Positions 1 to 8,143 of a DNA stretch of 64,000 nucleotides are shown here, in pieces. Origin of the DNA: Paenibacillus phoenicis. GTDB lineage: Bacteria; Bacillota; Bacilli; Paenibacillales; Paenibacillaceae. The notes under the pieces are model-generated. The model worked only from the letters and a program-made list of their open reading frames with translations, made no database searches and had not been told where the DNA came from. How positions within the stretch are numbered: position 1 is the stretch's first letter; each line of letters begins with the position of its first letter. A program made the position numbers and the translations under genes. The stretch lies in assembly GCF_034718895.1 (NCBI RefSeq), contig NZ_JAYERP010000001.1:558001-622000 (forward strand), written 5' to 3'.

Positions 1-75
1 GAAATTATGTTAACCTATCAGGATTCGCTGGTTTCGAAGGCGGTCATGACGCTGCAGTCCATCGACCATGCCTAA
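1..75 (+). CDS. C-terminal tail of a gene that begins before the window
   Basis: The first 24 codons are open and end at TAA 73-75, so this is the 3' end of an upstream gene. The visible residues, ending KAVMTLQSIDHA, are too few for a domain call. In B. subtilis the gene beside ytpI is ytoI (DRTGG, CBS and hotdog domains); that identity rests on gene order alone. A shared terminator follows. Confidence 0.55.
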   Translation, partial: EIMLTYQDSLVSKAVMTLQSIDHA

Positions 76-100
76 GCAGCGGAGCGGGGATCCTGCATGC

Positions 101-149
101 AAAGAGGGATAGCCTAACGACCTGGGGCCGCGAGGTTATCCCTCTTTTT
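101..149. terminator. Bidirectional terminator
   Basis: AAAGAGGGATAGCC (101-114) pairs with GGTTATCCCTCTTT (134-147) with one G-U pair. A T-run follows on the plus strand and an A-run precedes on the left, so it can end both converging genes. It overlaps the last codons of the minus-strand YtpI gene. Confidence 0.8.
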
Positions 150-435
150 GCCGGGCATATAAGCCATGGTTGCGGAGGCCGGCGAAGATGTTAAACGCCC
201 CCAGCACCATAAACACAGCGCCGATGACAACGCGAAGCGTCGAGCCGCTGAACAGGAACATTTGGATGAGGGCCAGAACGATCAGCATCACGCCCATACT
301 GATATTCATTTTGGCGGCCGCCATTCCCCGCGTCTTCGGATCGAGCGAACGCCGGGACTTAAAGCTGAAGAAGACCGAGCCCACGCAACTGATGATCAAA
401 ATCACGTAAAGAATGGATTGGATCGTTTGGATCAT
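136..435 (-). CDS. ytpI: YtpI family small membrane protein
   Basis: A 99-residue protein with about three predicted membrane helices (roughly residues 4-24, 46-62 and 66-84) separated by a short basic loop (KSRRSLDPKTRG). Size, topology and position beside ytrI, ytrH and dnaE match the YtpI family of Bacillales, whose function is unknown. The start is the ATG at 435, preceded on the minus strand by AAAGGAG about 13 bases upstream. The stop lies inside the shared terminator. I infer membrane location only; no catalytic motif is visible. Confidence 0.85.
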   Translation of the reverse strand: MIQTIQSILYVILIISCVGSVFFSFKSRRSLDPKTRGMAAAKMNISMGVMLIVLALIQMFLFSGSTLRVVIGAVFMVLGAFNIFAGLRNHGLYARQKEG

Positions 436-498
436 GAGAGGTTCGTAGCTCCTTTAATCGTAGAGTGGATACGCGCTTGAGCAGCAACAGAACGTCGA

Positions 499-590
499 AT
501 TCCTGCAAAAATACAGTTTTTAATCGCAAAAACAGTTATTCAATCCACATGCTCTTGAAATGGAGAAAATTCCTGCACTTTTACAGTTTT
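499..590. repeat. Paired direct repeat in the ytpI-ytrI intergenic region
   Basis: The motif AATTCCTGCA-N4-TACAGTTTT occurs at 499-520 and again at 569-590, exactly 70 bp apart, with only the central bases differing. The half sites CTGCA and TACAG give each unit weak dyad symmetry. The 199 bp gap between the two minus-strand genes holds no other gene and should also contain the ytpI promoter. Confidence 0.7.
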
Positions 591-634
591 GTTTGCCGTC
601 TCAAGTGAATTACCTCATATTTTAGCATGATTTG

Positions 635-1135
635 CTAGAGACGAATATAGGGCCGCATGTCCACCCAAACCTGAAGCACCCCGTCACTCACCAGCATCGT
701 CTTGATTTGAATCGCGTATTCCTTGTCGCGAACGACATAGATTTTTCGGTTTAACAGCGTGCGGGCCATTTTGGCATCCGAGTCAATATCAAAAATATTT
801 CGACCCCGCAGCACCTCTAATTCGTTGTGAAGCTGCTCGGCGACCTCCTTCACCGCCAGCGAATCGAGCGGCGGATCGCGTTCCTCCACGCGCACCTTGA
901 TCTCTTTGATGACGGTGGAACGGTTGTTGTATTTTTTTAGCGTCCGAATGTCCTCTTCGGCTTGATGCAGCTGGATGGTCAGGTCTTTGTTCTGGATCCA
1001 CAGCAAATTGTAGCTGGTCTGATAAATGACGTTATACACGATACTTCCGGTTACCATGCCGAGGATAAACACGGCGGTGAATTGCATAAACCTGCGAAAG
1101 CCCGTTAGCTTCGGTTGTTTCGCCTCTTCATTCAT
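635..1135 (-). CDS. ytrI: Sporulation membrane protein YtrI
   Basis: One N-terminal membrane helix (about residues 16-38) is followed by a heptad-rich coiled coil (about 45-75, including IQNKDLTIQLHQAEEDIRTLKK split around polar positions) and a C-terminal domain ending VDMRPYIRL. Length (166 residues), order and strand match B. subtilis YtrI, which is needed for efficient sporulation. I chose the ATG at 1135: it overlaps the ytrH stop in an ATGA and has GGGGGAGG in front, whereas the upstream ATG at 1153 has no such site. The overlap implies translational coupling with ytrH. Confidence 0.88.
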   Translation of the reverse strand: MNEEAKQPKLTGFRRFMQFTAVFILGMVTGSIVYNVIYQTSYNLLWIQNKDLTIQLHQAEEDIRTLKKYNNRSTVIKEIKVRVEERDPPLDSLAVKEVAEQLHNELEVLRGRNIFDIDSDAKMARTLLNRKIYVVRDKEYAIQIKTMLVSDGVLQVWVDMRPYIRL

Positions 1136-1461
1136 CCCCGTCCTCCCCCGCACATCCAGCGCACCAATTCCGAACCCATATGCGCCCCGAGAAAGGCGAA
1201 CAACAGGTACAAGATCTGTTTGATGGCCGGAGACAGGTTCCCGTCAAAAAAATTGCTCTCAATGACCCGCATCGGGTCGATCGTGCCGCCAACTGCAGCA
1301 GCCAGCGCCCATATTTTAATGCGGTCGGCAATGTCCAGCATCGTCTGCGTCGGAGGCTGCAGTGAAACGACTGCGCCGATGCCGCCAACCATGGCGCCCC
1401 CCACCACAATTCCGAAGGCGATAAAGAAATCCATGACCGCTTTGGTCAAAAACGTGCTCAT
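1132..1461 (-). CDS. ytrH: Sporulation membrane protein YtrH
   Basis: A 109-residue Gly/Ala-rich membrane protein with helices at about residues 10-33, 48-62 and 80-100. It matches YtrH, which in B. subtilis is co-transcribed with ytrI from a mother-cell (SigE) promoter and contributes to spore formation. The gene is first in the minus-strand pair, is divergent from dnaE, and has AAAGGGG about 12 bases before its ATG. A SigE promoter should lie in the 111 bp shared with dnaE; I could not assign it with certainty. Confidence 0.88.
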   Translation of the reverse strand: MSTFLTKAVMDFFIAFGIVVGGAMVGGIGAVVSLQPPTQTMLDIADRIKIWALAAAVGGTIDPMRVIESNFFDGNLSPAIKQILYLLFAFLGAHMGSELVRWMCGGGRG

Positions 1462-1572
1462 GCGCGCTTGCCCCTTTCCGAGGTTTGTCCGGTCTTTCTA
1501 CCATTCTATGGGCGGGCAATGCCTATGTATGATAAAATATTAGAGGTAAACCGATTGAAAGGAAGGGATCGC

Positions 1573-4500
1573 ATGGACAGCTTTGTTCATTTGCACGTAC
1601 ATAGCGAATACAGCTTGCTGGACGGAGCAGCCCGGCTTGAGGATCTCGTCGCCAAGGCGGCGGCTTCTGGCATGAAGGCGCTGGCGCTGACGGATCATGG
1701 GGTCATGTACGGCGCGGTTCCTTTTTATAAATTGTGTAAAAAACACGGCATCAAGCCGATCATCGGCTGCGAGGTCTATTTTACGGCAGGCTCGCGCAAG
1801 GAACGGGGAAGCCGGCAGGATCAGCCGATCCATCACTTGATTTTGCTGGCCAAGAACGAGACGGGCTACCGCAACCTGATGAAGCTGTGCTCCATCGGTC
1901 ATCTCGAAGGCTTCCACTATAAGCCGCGAATCGACTGGGATGCGCTGCAGCGGCATCGCGAGGGCTTGGTCTGCCTTAGCGCTTGCTTGGGCGGGGAAGT
2001 CCCGTTCCATCTCCTGCGCGGTCATTACGAGGAAGCGAAGAAAGCGGCGCTGCGTTATCAAGCGGCGTTTGGCGAGGATTTTTACCTGGAGCTTCAGGAT
2101 CACGGCATCCCCGAGCAGAAAAAGGTAAATCCGCTTCTTGTCCAGCTGGCTGGAGAAATCGGTGCCGAGCTTGTAGTCACCAATGACGCACATTACCTGA
2201 GCAAGGAAGACGCCGAGGTCCAAGACGTGCTCATTTGCGTAGGGACAGGGAAAACGGTGGACGACGAGGACCGGCTCAAAATGCACACCAATCAGCTCTA
2301 TCTGAAAACCGCGGAGGAAATGGCCCAGCTGTTCCCTCACTTGCCGGAGGCGTATGCCAATACCGCGAAAATTGCCGATTCCTGCGAGTTGGAGCTGGAG
2401 TTTGACCGACATATTTTGCCGGCCTACCGTCCGATCCCGGAGGGGCATACTGCAGGCAGCTACTTGGCGGAGCTGTGTCAACAAGGATTGGTGGACCGCT
2501 ACGGCGAGCTGGACGTTTGGCGTGACCTGACTGAGCGAGAGAAGCTGGAGCAGCGGCTGCGGTACGAGCTGGAGATCATCGCCAGCATGGGCTTCTCCGA
2601 TTATTTTCTGATCGTGTGGGACTTTATCGCCTTTGCTCACCGGAACGGAATCGCCACCGGACCGGGACGGGGCTCATCGGCGGGCAGCTTGGTGGCATAC
2701 GTGCTGCGGATCACCGACGTGGATCCCATCAAATATAACTTGTTGTTTGAACGGTTTTTGAACCCGGAGCGGGTGACGATGCCGGATATCGATATCGACT
2801 TCAGCGACGAGCGGCGGGATGAAGTCATTGCCTATGTGGTCGACAAATATGGGGCAGAGCATGTCGCGCAAATTATCACCTTCGGTACGATGGCGGCGCG
2901 CGCGGCGGTCCGCGATGTAGGGCGGGCGCTGAATGTGCCGTTTGGCGAAGTGGACAAAGTGGCGAAGCTGATTCCGGGCCATCTGGGCATGACGATTGAA
3001 CGCGCGTTAAAGGAAAGCCCGGATCTCAAAGCGATGTATGACGGGTCCGAGCGGGTGAAGCGGCTGCTGGACATGGCGATGAAAGTTGAAGGCATGCCAA
3101 GGCACGCTTCGACCCATGCCGCCGGGGTGGTTATTTCGCGCGATCCGTTGACCGATGCCGTTCCGTTGCAGGAAGGCAGCGAGCATACGGCGTTAACGCA
3201 ATATTCCATGGAAAACCTGGAAGCGATCGGTCTGCTGAAAATGGACTTCCTCGGCCTTCGCACCTTATCCATCATCGAGCGCTGCATGAACTGGATTAAG
3301 GAGCAGTCGGGGGACGCCCCCGATTTCCGGCTGGTCCCGGATAACGATCCGGCCACGTACGAGATGCTGGGGCGCGGGGAAACGACCGGCGTGTTCCAGC
3401 TGGAGTCCACCGGGATGCGCCGGGTGCTGAAGGAGATGAAGCCGTCGGTGTTTGAGGACATCATCTCCCTGCTGGCGTTGTATCGCCCGGGGCCGATGGA
3501 GTTTATTCCGAAATACATCGCCGGCAAGCACGGGCAAATCACCGTCGAATATCCGCATCCGGATTTGGAGCCGATTTTGAAGGATACGTACGGCATTATC
3601 GTCTACCAGGAGCAGATCATGCAGATCGCCTCTCGCATGGCGGGCTTCTCGCTGGGCGAAGCGGACCTGCTGCGACGTGCCGTCTCCAAGAAGAAACGTG
3701 AGGTGCTCGACGAGCAGCGCGGACATTTCGTCAGCGGCAGCGTGCAGCAAGGCTACACCGAGGATGAAGCGAACGTCGTTTATGACATGATCGTCCGGTT
3801 CGCCGATTACGGCTTCGCACGAGCCCATGCGGCCGCCTATGGCGTGCTGGCGTTCCAAACGGCCTACCTGAAGGCGCATTATCCGGTGCAGTTTATGGCG
3901 TCGATGCTGACCGCGGTTACGGGCAGCCACCGCAAGGTGGCGGAATACATCGTGGAATGCCGGCGGATGGGGATCGTCGTGCTGCCACCGGACGTGAACG
4001 AGAGCAGCGTTCTGTTTACGCCGCAGGTAGGGGCTGGTTCTGCGGATGCAGCCCTTTCGGGTGAAGCTAAGGGCCGCGATGCGAAGGACGGACACGCCGG
4101 ATCCGGACAGGAGCCGCCGGCCCTTGGCGTGATCCGCTTTGGCCTGGCCGCGATCAAAAATGTCGGCACGCAGGCGATTGAAAGCATTTTGCGCGAGCGG
4201 AAGGAGCGTCCGTTCGACAGCTTGCTCGATTTTTGCCGGCGGGTGGATTTGCGGACATGCAACAAGCGGGTGATCGAGTCGCTGATCCAAGGCGGGGCGT
4301 TTGATTCCTTGCCGGGTCACCGTGCGCAGCTGCTGGCGATGCTGGACGAGACGGTCGAGGCGGCGCTGAAGTGGCGCAAGGAGCGGGATGAACTGCAGAT
4401 CCAGCTGTTTGATTTCGTGGAATCGCCGAACTGGGACATCGAGTACCCGGATGTCCCGAAGTTTACGGCAGCCCAGCAGCTGGATTTGGAGCGCGAGCTG

Positions 4501-5325
4501 CTCGGGCTGTATTTGTCCGGCCATCCGCTGGACGATTTCGACGCCTTGCTGGAGGGAGAAGGCGTCGACCGGCTGATGGATTTGGCCGAAGCGCTGGACG
4601 ACACCCGTACCGTTGTGGCGGGGATGGTCGTGTCCGTGAAGACGATCACAACCAAGCAGGGGAAAGCGATGGCGTTCATGGAACTGGAGGACCAGATCGA
4701 GCGCTGCGAGGTTGTGTTGTTCCCCGAAGTGTGGCGGCGCTCGGCCGCCCACGTCGAGAAGGGGGCTTTGCTCGCGTTGCGCGGCGTCGTCCAGCAGCAG
4801 GACGAAGGCTTTAAGCTGCTGGCCGACGAAGTGGCTCCGCTGAGCGAGCAAAGCCTGGCCCGGCTGCGCCGCGGCCTTGCGCGCGGGCGCGGGCCCAGCG
4901 CCGCCGGTGGCACCGGCGGCGCACGCGGTGCGGCCGCGGGCTCCCGCGCGGCCGAGGGAGCGCCTGCGGGCGCTGCGGGCGGGCTTCGCCCCGCCAGCGC
5001 CCCAGGCGCAGGCGCCGCTGCGCGGCCGGCCGCCCCGGCCGCGGCGGCGGGGGCCGCGCCCGCGCCGGGCGCGCGGCGCGAGCGGGAGAAGACGCCGGCG
5101 CAGCGCGTCTTCATCAAGATCACGGCCGCGGCGGAGAACGCGCGCCTGCTGGAGCGGCTCAAGTTGCTGCTGGAGCGGCATCCCGGCCCGATCGCGACGG
5201 TGCTGTTCTACGAAAGCACCGGTAAGCTCTTGGCCTTGAACGAGCGCTACAGCATCAAGCCTTCGCCCGCTTTGATCCGTGAAATGGAGCAGATGCTTGG
5301 CCCCGACACGGTCAAAATCAAATGA
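1573..5325 (+). CDS. dnaE: DNA polymerase III alpha subunit DnaE
   Basis: A 1250-residue replicative polymerase. The N-terminal PHP domain starts HLHVHSEYSLLDG. The palm carries MPDIDIDFSD (about residues 403-412) and KMDFLGLRT (about 556), which supply the catalytic aspartates, and an OB fold follows near 1000-1090. In Firmicutes DnaE works with PolC and extends RNA primers. I chose the ATG at 1573, which has GGAAGGGATC before it and puts the PHP motif at the usual distance; the frame is open further upstream without an RBS. Two insertions are odd: a Gly/Ala-rich stretch at about 820-852 and a very GC-rich Ala/Gly/Pro linker at about 1099-1175. Confidence 0.97.
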   Translation: MDSFVHLHVHSEYSLLDGAARLEDLVAKAAASGMKALALTDHGVMYGAVPFYKLCKKHGIKPIIGCEVYFTAGSRKERGSRQDQPIHHLILLAKNETGYRNLMKLCSIGHLEGFHYKPRIDWDALQRHREGLVCLSACLGGEVPFHLLRGHYEEAKKAALRYQAAFGEDFYLELQDHGIPEQKKVNPLLVQLAGEIGAELVVTNDAHYLSKEDAEVQDVLICVGTGKTVDDEDRLKMHTNQLYLKTAEEMAQLFPHLPEAYANTAKIADSCELELEFDRHILPAYRPIPEGHTAGSYLAELCQQGLVDRYGELDVWRDLTEREKLEQRLRYELEIIASMGFSDYFLIVWDFIAFAHRNGIATGPGRGSSAGSLVAYVLRITDVDPIKYNLLFERFLNPERVTMPDIDIDFSDERRDEVIAYVVDKYGAEHVAQIITFGTMAARAAVRDVGRALNVPFGEVDKVAKLIPGHLGMTIERALKESPDLKAMYDGSERVKRLLDMAMKVEGMPRHASTHAAGVVISRDPLTDAVPLQEGSEHTALTQYSMENLEAIGLLKMDFLGLRTLSIIERCMNWIKEQSGDAPDFRLVPDNDPATYEMLGRGETTGVFQLESTGMRRVLKEMKPSVFEDIISLLALYRPGPMEFIPKYIAGKHGQITVEYPHPDLEPILKDTYGIIVYQEQIMQIASRMAGFSLGEADLLRRAVSKKKREVLDEQRGHFVSGSVQQGYTEDEANVVYDMIVRFADYGFARAHAAAYGVLAFQTAYLKAHYPVQFMASMLTAVTGSHRKVAEYIVECRRMGIVVLPPDVNESSVLFTPQVGAGSADAALSGEAKGRDAKDGHAGSGQEPPALGVIRFGLAAIKNVGTQAIESILRERKERPFDSLLDFCRRVDLRTCNKRVIESLIQGGAFDSLPGHRAQLLAMLDETVEAALKWRKERDELQIQLFDFVESPNWDIEYPDVPKFTAAQQLDLERELLGLYLSGHPLDDFDALLEGEGVDRLMDLAEALDDTRTVVAGMVVSVKTITTKQGKAMAFMELEDQIERCEVVLFPEVWRRSAAHVEKGALLALRGVVQQQDEGFKLLADEVAPLSEQSLARLRRGLARGRGPSAAGGTGGARGAAAGSRAAEGAPAGAAGGLRPASAPGAGAAARPAAPAAAAGAAPAPGARREREKTPAQRVFIKITAAAENARLLERLKLLLERHPGPIATVLFYESTGKLLALNERYSIKPSPALIREMEQMLGPDTVKIK

Positions 5326-5365
5326 CGGCGATCTGCCAATCTAGAGTCGCCATTACCCGGTTGCC

Positions 5366-5404
5366 AAAACCCGGTTCTGCACATGTGTGCAGTGCCGGGT
5401 TTTT
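5366..5404 (+). terminator. dnaE terminator
   Basis: AAAACCCGG and CTGCACA pair with TGTGTGCAG and CCGGGTTTT around a tight loop, followed by a T-run. It lies about 40 bp after the dnaE stop. Confidence 0.85.
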
Positions 5405-5430
5405 AATTTGCCGGACCCCCACATCAGTTG

Positions 5431-5613
5431 CAACGGACTCCAGCGACGTTATTCCAGCATTTACGAGAAGACAGGCAAAATAACGGACCTGAGAGACCTT
5501 ATTTCTTCTCATAGCGCCTGGAATCTCCTGTTTAGAGTTAAATAACGACCGTGGAGTCCGTTACATCGGGAAATGTGCGGGAAATGGGCAAATAGCGTCG
5601 CTGAGGTCCGTTA
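5431..5613. repeat. Palindromic repeat element, copy 1
   Basis: Four related 24-mers lie at 5431-5454 and 5481-5504 (forward) and 5540-5563 and 5590-5613 (reverse). In forward orientation each starts TAACGGAC or CAACGGAC and ends TTATTT, TTATTC or CTATTT. Both pairs have a 50 bp pitch, and the arrangement is exactly symmetric about position 5522. No gene overlaps it. Copies with the same layout occur at 50140-50321 and 58055-58249. Confidence 0.8.
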
Positions 5614-5895
5614 GCGCCGGTAAGCTTCGTCTTGGCGAGGAGCGGTTGGTGGGCGACGGGAGAAAGGGACATGCCATTAGCGCTTGGTGAGCAGATCCGC
5701 AGCAAGGGACAAGTTTTAACGAACATTTTCGGAGGGTGGTGCATACACTTAGGAACACGAATGACCAAGAATCGATCATGAAATGAATTCCGGCATCGTC
5801 AACAAGCGGGGGCTCCACAACTGGCCACAACGGTCCACATCGATTGGAATCAGTAAATGAGCAGGTACCGCTGCTCAAGAGGTGCGTCGGCTATT
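5614..5895. other. Gene-free spacer
   Basis: I see no credible gene, RNA or strong hairpin here. The short open frames have no ribosome binding site and no recognisable protein. It separates the palindromic element from the 17 bp minisatellite. Confidence 0.5.
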
Positions 5896-6072
5896 TGACG
5901 TTGACATTTGAGTAACGCTCGCACTTGATTGACATTGGCACCTGATTAACGCCAGCATTTGTATGGTGCTAGCACCTTTCTGACGCCAGCACATGTCTGA
6001 TGTCAGCAACTATCGGACATCAGCAACTAGCAACTATCTTGCAACAGCACCTGCTTGACATCAACAACTGGA
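5896..6072. repeat. 17 bp degenerate minisatellite, about 10 units
   Basis: Consecutive units start at 5896, 5913, 5930, 5947, 5964, 5981, 5998, 6015, 6039 and 6056. The approximate consensus is TGACGCCAGCACCTGAT. The eighth unit carries a 7 bp internal duplication (GCAACTA repeated). Units diverge by several bases each, so the array is old. There is no spacer/repeat alternation. Confidence 0.8.
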
Positions 6073-6192
6073 AGTTACGTTCACAACGCGTAGACAATCG
6101 ACAGATGGACAGCACCCCGCAGCGTGACTACAACCCCATCGCGACAAATACCGGCAGCGGCGGTTGCGCCGGGATCAAGGGAGGAAGATACG

Positions 6193-6687
6193 ATGACATA
6201 TGAATTGGCGAAAGCGCAGCTGCTGCGCCGCGGAGTGAAGCTGGAGGATATCGCTCAAATTGTGCATTCGCTGCAAACGGCGTATCATGCCGATCTGACG
6301 CTGGACCAATGCTTGGAGAGCGTCAAAGCCGTGCTGCAGAAGAGAGAGGTTCAATATACCCTGTTTACGGGAATCGCCCTCGATGAGCTGGCCGAACAGA
6401 AGCGGCTTCCAGAGCCGCTGCAGGCAATCCTGGAGGCCGACGAACCGCTCTATGGCGTGGATGAGACGATGGCGCTCGGCATAACGAGCGTGTTTGGGAT
6501 GATTGGCCTGACGAGCTTCGGCTATTTGGACAAGGTCAAACCGGAGATCATTGGGAAGCTGAACAATCGCGGCGAACGGATTCACGTCTTTCTCGACGAT
6601 TTAGTCGCCGGTCTCGCTGCCGCGGCTTCCGCCCGGATCGCCCATAAGCATGAACAGGCCGCTACGTACCCATCCAGTCCCTCTTAA
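6193..6687 (+). CDS. yutG: Phosphatidylglycerophosphatase A family protein (YutG-like)
   Basis: A 164-residue protein resembling B. subtilis YutG, of the PgpA family, which in Gram-negative bacteria dephosphorylates phosphatidylglycerophosphate to phosphatidylglycerol. Recognisable stretches are MTYELAKAQLLRRGV at the start, QKREVQYTLFTGIALDELAEQ near residue 55, YGVDETMALG, and HVFLDDLVAGLAAAA near the C-terminus. YutG-type proteins lack the obvious membrane helices of Gram-negative PgpA, so the exact reaction is inferred. The start at ATG 6193 follows GGGAGGAAGATACG; the frame is open upstream but has no RBS there. Confidence 0.85.
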   Translation: MTYELAKAQLLRRGVKLEDIAQIVHSLQTAYHADLTLDQCLESVKAVLQKREVQYTLFTGIALDELAEQKRLPEPLQAILEADEPLYGVDETMALGITSVFGMIGLTSFGYLDKVKPEIIGKLNNRGERIHVFLDDLVAGLAAAASARIAHKHEQAATYPSSPS

Positions 6688-6803
6688 ACGAACTAGAGCA
6701 GCTTGCCTTTGGACGAGATGCCTCCCTAATCCAACGCCCTTAACCCATTTCCTCTGATAACAGCTTACAGAGAAATGCCCCCTGTAACTTTGATCCTAGC
6801 GCC

Positions 6804-6856
6804 GGGCTCTGCGGCAAATCCGTGCCGCGAGCCGCTTTCGGCGCGGGTTTCCTTTT
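6804..6856 (+). terminator. Possible terminator after the YutG-like gene
   Basis: GGGCTC-TGCGGCA pairs with TGCCGC-GAGCC across a short loop with one bulge. The downstream sequence is T-rich but interrupted (GGGTTTCCTTTTG), so it is weaker than the other terminators in this window. Confidence 0.4.
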
Positions 6857-6937
6857 GTTGCGGGATTTTTGAAAATTATGTTATCATTACTCTATTATAC
6901 GGGCTCAAAGATTAGGTTAGGGGGCTTTGAAAAGGGC

Positions 6938-7126
6938 ATGTGGACTGTTATGTATATTGCGCCTACCGCGAAAGTTGCGGACATGATCAAGACGAAACTC
7001 ACCGAAGAAGGCTTCCTTGTCCAAACACGTCCTGTTAATTTATCCAAACAGCAATATGAGATTTTAGTACCTTCCGGGGAACTGGAAGAAGTGCAAGAAG
7101 TGTTGAATTCGATTTTGCATCCATAG
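6938..7126 (+). CDS. Small conserved protein upstream of accD
   Basis: A 62-residue protein (MWTVMYIAPTAKVADMIK at the start) with a beta-alpha-beta pattern that recalls small DUF2007-like proteins thought to bind or signal; the link is a guess from the pattern of a short strand, helix and EEGFLV strand. No catalytic residues can be assigned. The ATG at 6938 has AAAGGG 2-4 bases away, which is close; ATG 6950 is an alternative start. The gene lies between the YutG-like gene and accD, where B. subtilis has ytsJ. Confidence 0.6.
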   Translation: MWTVMYIAPTAKVADMIKTKLTEEGFLVQTRPVNLSKQQYEILVPSGELEEVQEVLNSILHP

Positions 7127-7249
7127 CAAAGGGATTCGAGATTCCTAGTGCAGATGAGGCCTAGAAGTGCGGGTTCATATAGGGTCGTCTGGGTTTTTAT
7201 AGACTTTGTGGAACTGCTACGATAAATAAACGGCTGAAGAGGTGTAGTT

Positions 7250-8143
7250 GTGTTCAAAGATTTGTTTCAGAAGAAGAGGAAGTACGCGACCATTCCCTCA
7301 GGACGAACCGGCAATGAAGAGGGCTCGCCGCAGGCAGATCGCCCCAAACGCGAAATTCCGGAAGGCCTGATGAATAAATGCGGCCGCTGCGGCGCGATTC
7401 AGTACAGCAAAGAACTGGAGAAGAATTTGATGGTGTGCCCTTCCTGTGGACACCATATGCGGCTGAACGCTCTGGATCGGATTCGCTATACCTTTGATGA
7501 AGGCAGCTTTACGGAGTACGATGCCGACCTGATCTCGGTCGATCCGCTGAAGTTCCCGGGGTATGCCAGCAAGCTGGAGCAGCAGGCTTTGAAATCGGGA
7601 TTACGCGAAGCGGTGGTGACCGGCGAGGGGACCATCCATGGCTATCCAGCTGTGGCAGCCGTGATGAGCTTCGATTTCTTCACCGGGAGCATGGGATCGG
7701 TTGTAGGGGAGAAAATTACGCGTGCGATCGAGACGGCCATCGAAAAACGCCTGCCGATGATCATTTTCTCCACATCTGGCGGAGCGCGGATGCAAGAGAG
7801 TATCCTAAGTTTGATGCAGATGGCCAAGACGAGCGCCGCTTTGGCCCGATTAAGCGAACATGGCGGTTTATATATCTCAGTCATTACAGACCCGACGACG
7901 GGTGGTGTATCGGCTAGTTTTGCCATGCTTGGCGACATTATTGTGGCCGAGCCCGGGGCCGTGTTTGGTTTTGCCGGAAGAATCGTTATTGAGCAGACGA
8001 TCCGTCAGAAGCTTCCGGACGACTTCCAGACGGCGGAATTTAACCTGCAGCATGGTCAGATCGATCTTGTCGTGCACCGCAAGGATATGAAATCGACGCT
8101 GGCGAAATTGCTAGAATTGCACGGCGTGAAGGGAGGAGTATAA
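7250..8143 (+). CDS. accD: Acetyl-CoA carboxylase carboxyltransferase subunit beta
   Basis: AccD, with AccA, transfers the carboxyl group from biotin carrier protein to acetyl-CoA to make malonyl-CoA for fatty acid synthesis in the cytoplasm. The zinc ribbon is visible as C44, C47, C63 and C66 ([23 protein letters not shown]). The crotonase-fold transferase domain follows, with [18 protein letters not shown] and [14 protein letters not shown]. It has 297 residues, close to the family length, and starts at GTG 7250 after GAAGAGGTG. The stop abuts the accA start codon, so the two subunits are made from one transcript. Confidence 0.97.
   Translation: MFKDLFQKKRKYATIPSGRTGNEEGSPQADRPKREIPEGLMNKCGRCGAIQYSKELEKNLMVCPSCGHHMRLNALDRIRYTFDEGSFTEYDADLISVDPLKFPGYASKLEQQALKSGLREAVVTGEGTIHGYPAVAAVMSFDFFTGSMGSVVGEKITRAIETAIEKRLPMIIFSTSGGARMQESILSLMQMAKTSAALARLSEHGGLYISVITDPTTGGVSASFAMLGDIIVAEPGAVFGFAGRIVIEQTIRQKLPDDFQTAEFNLQHGQIDLVVHRKDMKSTLAKLLELHGVKGGV

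Noticed and set aside
3265..5181. A 638-codon open frame on the minus strand inside dnaE
   Set aside because: It is antisense to conserved DnaE domains, arises from GC-rich third positions, has no ribosome binding site and encodes no recognisable protein.
5538..5878. Short minus-strand open frames in the dnaE-yutG gap
   Set aside because: They overlap the repeats, lack ribosome binding sites and show no protein family features.
5896..6072. CRISPR array
   Set aside because: The 17 bp units are contiguous and diverged, with no unique spacers and no cas genes nearby.
7127..7249. FapR operator before accD
   Set aside because: CCTAGTGCAGATGAGGCCTAG has only loose symmetry and does not fit the TTAGTACC-type consensus.
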